DNA from: Mesorhizobium sp.
GTDB lineage: Bacteria; Pseudomonadota; Alphaproteobacteria; Rhizobiales; Rhizobiaceae
Reading direction: 5' to 3'
Length of the DNA stretch: 64,000 bases
Assembly: GCF_023954305.1 (NCBI RefSeq)
Contig: NZ_JAMLIG010000001.1
Coordinates: forward strand, 2,108,001-2,172,000
Shown here one piece after another: positions 59,684-64,000 of the stretch. Numbering within the stretch: position 1 is the first letter of the stretch; the number at the start of each line of letters is the position of its first letter. Both the position numbers and the translations under genes were made by a program. The notes under the pieces are model-generated. The model did no database searches, was not told where the DNA came from, and saw only the letters and a list, made by a program, of their open reading frames with translations.

Positions 59684-60922
59684 ATGCCGCCTGAAACTCC
59701 AGCATCGGTCCCTCGTTTCGCCGCTTTCCGCCATTCGGCGTTCGCTCGCTATTGGGCGGCGCGGTTTCTCGTCACGTTCGCGACCCAGGTGGTTTCCGTC
59801 GCCGTTGGCTGGCAGATCTATGATCTGACGCGCGATCCGTTCGATCTCGGCCTGGTCGGGATCATTCAATTCGCGCCGTCGCTGCTGCTCGTCCTCGTAA
59901 CAGGTTCGGTGGCGGACCGGTTCGGACGCAGGCTGATCATGGGTCTGGCGGCCTTTCTGGAGGCGCTCTGTGCGCTGGCGATCCTGACGCTGACATTGCG
60001 CGGCCTGACAGGCGTCGGGGAGGTCTTCGCGATCCTGTTCGTTTTCGGCATCGCACGCGCCTTCTTCGCGCCGGCGTCGGCTTCGCTGGTCGCCAACCTC
60101 GTGCCTGCCGAGCATTTCGCCAACGCGGTGGCGTGGAACTCGTCGGCCTGGCAGACGGCAACCATCGTCGGCCCGGTCGCGGGAGGTCTGCTCTACGGAC
60201 TTTCGGCGGAGACCGCCTACGCGGTGGCGACTGTCTTTATGTTCGCGGCGGGCGGGTTCGTCCTGTCGATCCCGAAGCCGCCGCAGCATTCGGAGACGGA
60301 AAGGACGTCGCTGCAGACGATCTTCGCCGGCTTCCGCTACATCTGGTCCGAGAAGATCGTGCTCGGCGCAATCTCGCTCGACCTCTTCGCCGTGCTGCTC
60401 TCCGGCGCGGTGGCGCTGCTGCCGGTCTATGCGCGCGACATCCTCGAACTCGGTCCTTGGGGCCTCGGGCTCTTGCGCGCCGCACCCGGCATCGGCGCGA
60501 TCATGGTGGCGGTCTGGCTCACCAGCCATCCGATCCGCGATCATGCCGGTCTCGTCATGTTCTTCTTCGTGGCGATGTTCGGCGTCTGCACCATCGTCTT
60601 CGGCGTATCGACGATACCCTGGCTGTCGATCCTGGCGCTGGCCCTGCTCGGTGCAACCGACATGATCTCGGTCTATGTGCGCGAGACGCTCATCCAGCTG
60701 TGGACGCCGGATCGGGTGCGCGGCCGGGTCAACGCGGTGAACATGGTCTTCATCGGCGCGTCGAACGAACTCGGCGAATTCCGCGCCGGCACGATGGCGG
60801 CGCTGATCGGAACGGTGCCAGCGGTCGTGTTCGGCGGCGTCGGCGCGATCGGAGTGGCGGGCCTGTGGGCCTACCTCTTCCCGGCCCTGCGCAAGGTGCG
60901 ACGGCTGGACGGTCGCGTCTAA
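59684..60922 (+). CDS. MFS transporter (EntS/DHA3-like)
   Basis: 412 residues, about 12 membrane segments, with the MFS loop motif GSVADRFGRRLIMG after helix 2 (about residue 75). The pattern of the first half (ARYWAARFLVTFATQVVSVAVGWQIYDLTRDPFDLGLVG, core VSVAVGWQIYDLT) is that of the MFS_3 group containing the enterobactin exporter EntS. A drug or siderophore exporter is likely; no siderophore genes are nearby. Confidence 0.87.
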   Translation: MPPETPASVPRFAAFRHSAFARYWAARFLVTFATQVVSVAVGWQIYDLTRDPFDLGLVGIIQFAPSLLLVLVTGSVADRFGRRLIMGLAAFLEALCALAILTLTLRGLTGVGEVFAILFVFGIARAFFAPASASLVANLVPAEHFANAVAWNSSAWQTATIVGPVAGGLLYGLSAETAYAVATVFMFAAGGFVLSIPKPPQHSETERTSLQTIFAGFRYIWSEKIVLGAISLDLFAVLLSGAVALLPVYARDILELGPWGLGLLRAAPGIGAIMVAVWLTSHPIRDHAGLVMFFFVAMFGVCTIVFGVSTIPWLSILALALLGATDMISVYVRETLIQLWTPDRVRGRVNAVNMVFIGASNELGEFRAGTMAALIGTVPAVVFGGVGAIGVAGLWAYLFPALRKVRRLDGRV

Positions 60923-60924
60923 GC

Positions 60925-61671
60925 CTACCTTGCCCGGGTGACCGCCTGCTCGGGGCTCCCTGTGCCGAAGACGCGTTCGAGGAATTCGCCGAGCCAGGCC
61001 CGCAGCCGGATGTCCCAGAGCAATCGGCCCTCGAGATGATCGCGGCCGACCTGCGCTCCCGGCAGATCGAAGCGGTGGGCGCCTCGCACCACCCAGCGGT
61101 GCATCATCGCCCGAGTCAGTTCAGCGTGAAACTGGATGCCCCAGGCGTTGTCGCCGCAGCGGATCGCCTGGTTTTCGTAGTGCTCGCCCGTGGCGAGGAG
61201 GGTCGCCCCGGAAGGCAGCGAGAAGCCTTCGCGGTGGAAGTGGTAGACCATGTCCGGCCAGTCGAATACCTGGCTGCCGGCCTCAGTCGGGCGCAGCGGA
61301 TACCAGCCGATCTCGACCCTGCCGTCGTCGCGCCCGCCGACCCTGCCGCCGAGATGGTTCACCAGCATCTGGGCACCCAGGCAGATGCCAAGAAACGGCT
61401 TGTTCTCGCGGAGTGGCACCGCCAGCCAATCCGTCTCGCGTTTGACGAATTCGTCGGGATCGTTGGCGCTCATCGGCCCGCCGAAGATCACCGCGCCGGC
61501 ATGTGCGTCCAGCGTCTCGGGCAAAGGATCGCCGAGCGGCGGCCGGCGGATGTCGAGGTCGAAGCCGCTGGCGACGAGGATCTGGCCGACCCGGCCGGGG
61601 CTCGACGCCTCCTGATGCAGGACGGTGAGGATTCTGGGCCGCCGGGGCAATTCAATCGGTTTCGACTTCAT
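60925..61671 (-). CDS. Class-I glutamine amidotransferase-like protein
   Basis: 248-residue GATase-1 domain: nucleophile Cys97 in FLGICLGAQML, catalytic His-x-Glu in GIQFHAELT (about residue 183), and oxyanion GGPMSAND. Stand-alone members hydrolyse small gamma-glutamyl compounds (for example PuuD-like, or GMP-synthase-like of unknown substrate). It overlaps the TerB gene by 20 nt, so the two are translated together. Confidence 0.88.
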   Translation of the reverse strand: MKSKPIELPRRPRILTVLHQEASSPGRVGQILVASGFDLDIRRPPLGDPLPETLDAHAGAVIFGGPMSANDPDEFVKRETDWLAVPLRENKPFLGICLGAQMLVNHLGGRVGGRDDGRVEIGWYPLRPTEAGSQVFDWPDMVYHFHREGFSLPSGATLLATGEHYENQAIRCGDNAWGIQFHAELTRAMMHRWVVRGAHRFDLPGAQVGRDHLEGRLLWDIRLRAWLGEFLERVFGTGSPEQAVTRAR

Positions 61672-62146
61672 TTTCCTTTCCGGCGGTATCGGGAAGGCGC
61701 TGCTCGATCTCGCGCCGCAGCCTGATCCTGTCGGCCCGCTCGACGTGCAGCAGTTCGGCGACGCGCCAGACGATGTTGTCCTCCAGTTCGGTGCGCACCC
61801 CGTCGGCGAAGACGATCTCCCACATCATGGCGACGAACTCGATGCGCCCCTTCTGGTCCAGATGCTGGTTGAGAACGCTGGTGAAGACGTAGAGGTCGAC
61901 CGATTCCTGCTCGGCCTTCTCGCCCGCGGCGATCACCTGCGCCAGCGTCTCGCCGTGAACGTCGTAGGTCGCGGCGATCTCCTCCTCGAGGATTCTGCGC
62001 TCGGATTCGGCGCGCTCGCCGTCGGCATCCATGACCAGGAACAGAAGGGCCGCGGCGGCCACGGCCGGGTGATCGGACCCAAGTCCGGGCGCGGCGGCAT
62101 CTTCGCCGGTCAGCTCTCTCAAGAACGCAAGAAACCGCTCGAACAT
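61652..62146 (-). CDS. TerB-family protein
   Basis: 164-residue acidic helical protein with the TerB pattern: HPAVAAAALLFLVMDADGERAESERRILEE (core LLFLVMDADGERAESE) and MMWEIVFADGVRTELEDNIVWRVAELL. TerB-like domains bind metal and are linked to tellurite or stress responses. It overlaps the amidotransferase by 20 nt at its 3' end and is not in a full ter operon. Confidence 0.87.
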   Translation of the reverse strand: MFERFLAFLRELTGEDAAAPGLGSDHPAVAAAALLFLVMDADGERAESERRILEEEIAATYDVHGETLAQVIAAGEKAEQESVDLYVFTSVLNQHLDQKGRIEFVAMMWEIVFADGVRTELEDNIVWRVAELLHVERADRIRLRREIEQRLPDTAGKENEVETD

Positions 62147-62230
62147 GGGCTGCGATCGACCAACAGGGAGTTTCGACGCCCGAATCGGCGTTTGCGAATA
62201 TCTACCGTGTTCCCGGCAATCGGCAACCGT

Positions 62231-62503
62231 TAGAGCAATGTCCGATCAGGTTGAACCGTTCTGCCGGAGGGAATTCGGGTCAAGGTCGAGGTCTTCGGCG
62301 CGGTCGTGCTGGTGGCACGGCCAAGTCCGAAGACCAAAGGATTTGGCCCGAATTCGCCCGGCCCGAAGGGTTTCCCGCTGGCGGGCGCCCGCGGCGTCAG
62401 GCGGATTTGGCCGTGCCGCCAGCACGGCCGGCACCGCCTTCCTGGCGGATCGCCCCGCCATCGAGGAAACAGAACTGGTTCAAACTGGTCGGACATTGCT
62501 CTA
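62231..62503. mobile_element. MITE-like element (273 bp) with TA ends
   Basis: Terminal inverted repeats TAGAGCAATGTCCGA / TCGGACATTGCTCTA are perfect over 15 bp and continue imperfectly to about 33 bp (CAG.TTGAACC.GTTCTG). Both outermost dinucleotides are TA, as expected for an IS630/Tc1-type target duplication. It has no transposase. The right end supplies the TAG stop codon of the HemY-type gene. Confidence 0.75.
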
Positions 62504-64000
62504 GAACAGCCGGAAACGGCGCGCTTCCTTCTCTCCGGCGGACTCGGGGTCGACCCCGGGATCGTCGGGGATCGGCGGCACCGGCGCTTCACCGGAGACC
62601 GCGGCCATCGCAATCGGAGCCGGCGGCGGCGCTTTTTCCGGTTGTGGCCCGTCGGAAAGGGAAGGCCTTGCAGTTTCCTGCGCGGGCGCGGGAGCAGAAG
62701 ACGCTCCCTGCGCAGGCTCGGGAGACACGGCCGGCGGGTAGCGATCATTTGCCGGAACCGGAATGACTTCGGCTTCGACCACCTCCTCACGGACCGCGGC
62801 CGGTTCGGATTGCTGGACGGGAGCCGGAGGGGCAATCCGCTCGGGTTCCGGCGCGGGGCCATCTATGATCTGCGGCGCCTGCTCGATCACCTGGCCGACC
62901 CGCTCGACCGGCACGCGCCATTCGAAGGCTCCGATGCGTCCGGTCACCGGCGAGAACGGGGCCCACTTTTCCGAAACGATGCCGTCGGCGGTCCATGCCG
63001 GGTCGGGCTGCGCCTTCACGGCGCGCCCGAGATATTCGCGCACCTTGCCCTGGTCGCCGCCGTCGGCCTCTTCGATGTCGGCGAGCAGCAGGAACACGGA
63101 TTCGCGCGGGGCGAGTCGCATCGCGGTCTCCGCTGCCTCGCGGGCAAGCTTGAACTCTCCCGCATCGAGCGCCGCCCGGGCGACGGCGAGGGAAGAGTCA
63201 GCATTGTTGGTGCGCAGTTCAGCCAGTTTGCGGGCGCGCTTGAGCCGGTCGATCGCCGAATCGCCATGGCGGGCATGGGTGTAGACGTCGGCGATTTCGG
63301 GATGCGGCTGCAGCTTCCAGGCGGCTTCGAGGATCTTCGCGCCCTTGCGGACGTCGTCCTGCCTGAACAGCGACTTGGCGGCGATCACGGCGGCGGGAAC
63401 GAGGCTGGGATCGAGCCGGTTCGCTTCGACGGCGGCATTTTTGGCCGCCAACGGATCAACATGCGACAGGTTGATAGCCTTGGCGGCCAGCAGCACCGCG
63501 CGGTTCTTCGCGGCAGTCTCCCGCTCGGACGGCGTCGTCGGCTTTCTGGCGTCGAGCAGGCGGAGCGCCCCATCCCAGTCGCCGTCGCGCATGCGCGATT
63601 CGAGTGCCGCGGCCGCTGCCCAAGCCAGCTGCGGCGCCGCCGCGCTCGCCTGTTCGGCGTAGTGATGCGCCACGCCGCGATCTCCCAGCCGCTCGGCCTC
63701 CAGATAGAGGCCGCGCAGGCCGATCAGCCGCATCTCGGGATCGTCGAGCATCGCCTCGAACTTCTTCCTCGCGGACGAATGGTCGCCTTCAAGCAAAGAG
63801 GCCTGCGCCTCCAGCAGATGCAGGAGCGGTTCCTGGTCAGCGCTGAGCAGCTTTGCCGTTTCGCGATGCTTGCGGCGCGCCAGGTCGGCGTCACCGGCGC
63901 CGGCGGCGATGAGGCCGGTCGACAGCGCCTGGTAGCCGCGGTCACGGCGCCGGACGCGGAAATAGCGCGAGATCGTGTAGGGGCTGTTCCAGATGCTCTT
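62501..64000 (-). CDS. hemY: HemY-type TPR membrane protein (partial, N-terminus beyond window)
   Basis: 499 residues visible, reading in from the right edge. The visible start SIWNSPYTISRYFRVRRRD is the HemY N-terminal domain just after its two membrane helices, which lie outside the window. Then come TPR-like repeats (GLIAAGAGDADLARRKH, LLHLLEAQASLLEGDHSSA, and others to about residue 330) and a Pro/Ala/Glu-rich tail. In Rhizobiales it follows hemC-hemD; a porphyrin-biosynthesis link is by synteny. The stop TAG is contributed by the inserted MITE-like element. Confidence 0.85.
   Translation of the reverse strand, partial: KSIWNSPYTISRYFRVRRRDRGYQALSTGLIAAGAGDADLARRKHRETAKLLSADQEPLLHLLEAQASLLEGDHSSARKKFEAMLDDPEMRLIGLRGLYLEAERLGDRGVAHHYAEQASAAAPQLAWAAAAALESRMRDGDWDGALRLLDARKPTTPSERETAAKNRAVLLAAKAINLSHVDPLAAKNAAVEANRLDPSLVPAAVIAAKSLFRQDDVRKGAKILEAAWKLQPHPEIADVYTHARHGDSAIDRLKRARKLAELRTNNADSSLAVARAALDAGEFKLAREAAETAMRLAPRESVFLLLADIEEADGGDQGKVREYLGRAVKAQPDPAWTADGIVSEKWAPFSPVTGRIGAFEWRVPVERVGQVIEQAPQIIDGPAPEPERIAPPAPVQQSEPAAVREEVVEAEVIPVPANDRYPPAVSPEPAQGASSAPAPAQETARPSLSDGPQPEKAPPPAPIAMAAVSGEAPVPPIPDDPGVDPESAGEKEARRFRLF

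Overview
The window looks like chromosomal core DNA of a high-GC alphaproteobacterium of the order Hyphomicrobiales (Rhizobiales), probably Mesorhizobium/Aminobacter-like. The grounds are the gene content and its order: FtsK, GlnK-AmtB, a CarD-family regulator, 7Fe ferredoxin FdxA, PhaR with phbA-phbB, 3-hydroxybutyrate dehydrogenase next to a patatin, DUF1127 and DUF3309 microproteins, a 6S RNA beside 5-formyl-THF cyclo-ligase, and several short palindromic repeats of the kind scattered through rhizobial genomes. The taxon is an inference; no rRNA or other phylogenetic marker was compared. I saw no tRNA, rRNA, CRISPR array, prophage or complete insertion sequence.

Layout. 0-9 kb: the end of a gene resembling lolA, ftsK (with an upstream CtrA-type site), the glnK-amtB nitrogen operon, thioesterase TesB divergent from a UbiH-type hydroxylase, an OsmC protein, carD and fdxA. 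9-13.7 kb: an S4 RNA-binding protein coupled to a long SUV3-like helicase, then 780 bp of non-coding DNA with a duplicated regulatory-looking module. 13.7-21 kb: aquaporin, a PPOX flavoprotein, a DUF1127 protein, PHB synthesis genes phbB-phbA divergent from the regulator phaR, a gamma-glutamyltransferase operon and rpmF. 21-24.6 kb: TerC, a YmdB-type phosphoesterase, cyclo-ligase, 6S RNA and two tandem small secreted paralogues. 24.7-30 kb: a MoxR ATPase and its probable VWA partner, separated by an MBL hydrolase, a GNAT and a VapBC module; then MsrB and DUF3309. 30-45 kb: two RND efflux operons flanking a Tat-exported molybdenum hydroxylase pair with its TetR regulator and the bdhA-patatin pair; the second RND operon is divergent from a TetR gene with a palindrome in the shared promoter region. 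45-52.7 kb: ispG, a lytic transglycosylase whose start lies in a repeat, ispA, mtgA, a second VapBC module, yebC with a SelW-like protein, and rpmE. 53-64 kb: an ABC exporter, a third VapBC module between 119-bp direct repeats, a PanE-like reductase, an FAD dehydrogenase, small membrane proteins, an MFS transporter, a class-I amidotransferase, TerB, a 273-bp MITE-like element, and most of a HemY-type TPR protein that runs off the end.

Most genes are housekeeping or envelope functions. The PHB genes (phbAB, phaR, bdhA) form a dispersed synthesis and breakdown set. The most unusual DNA is: the VapBC module whose insertion left direct repeats that supply the same last codons and stop to two different genes (54.7-55.8 kb); the duplicated GTTAAC/GGAACGAATC/GTTCACCGCAA module with a GANTC cluster upstream of the helicase (13.0-13.4 kb); repeat elements that supply a start site (46.56 kb) and a stop codon (62.50 kb); and the tandem secreted microproteins (24.0-24.5 kb).
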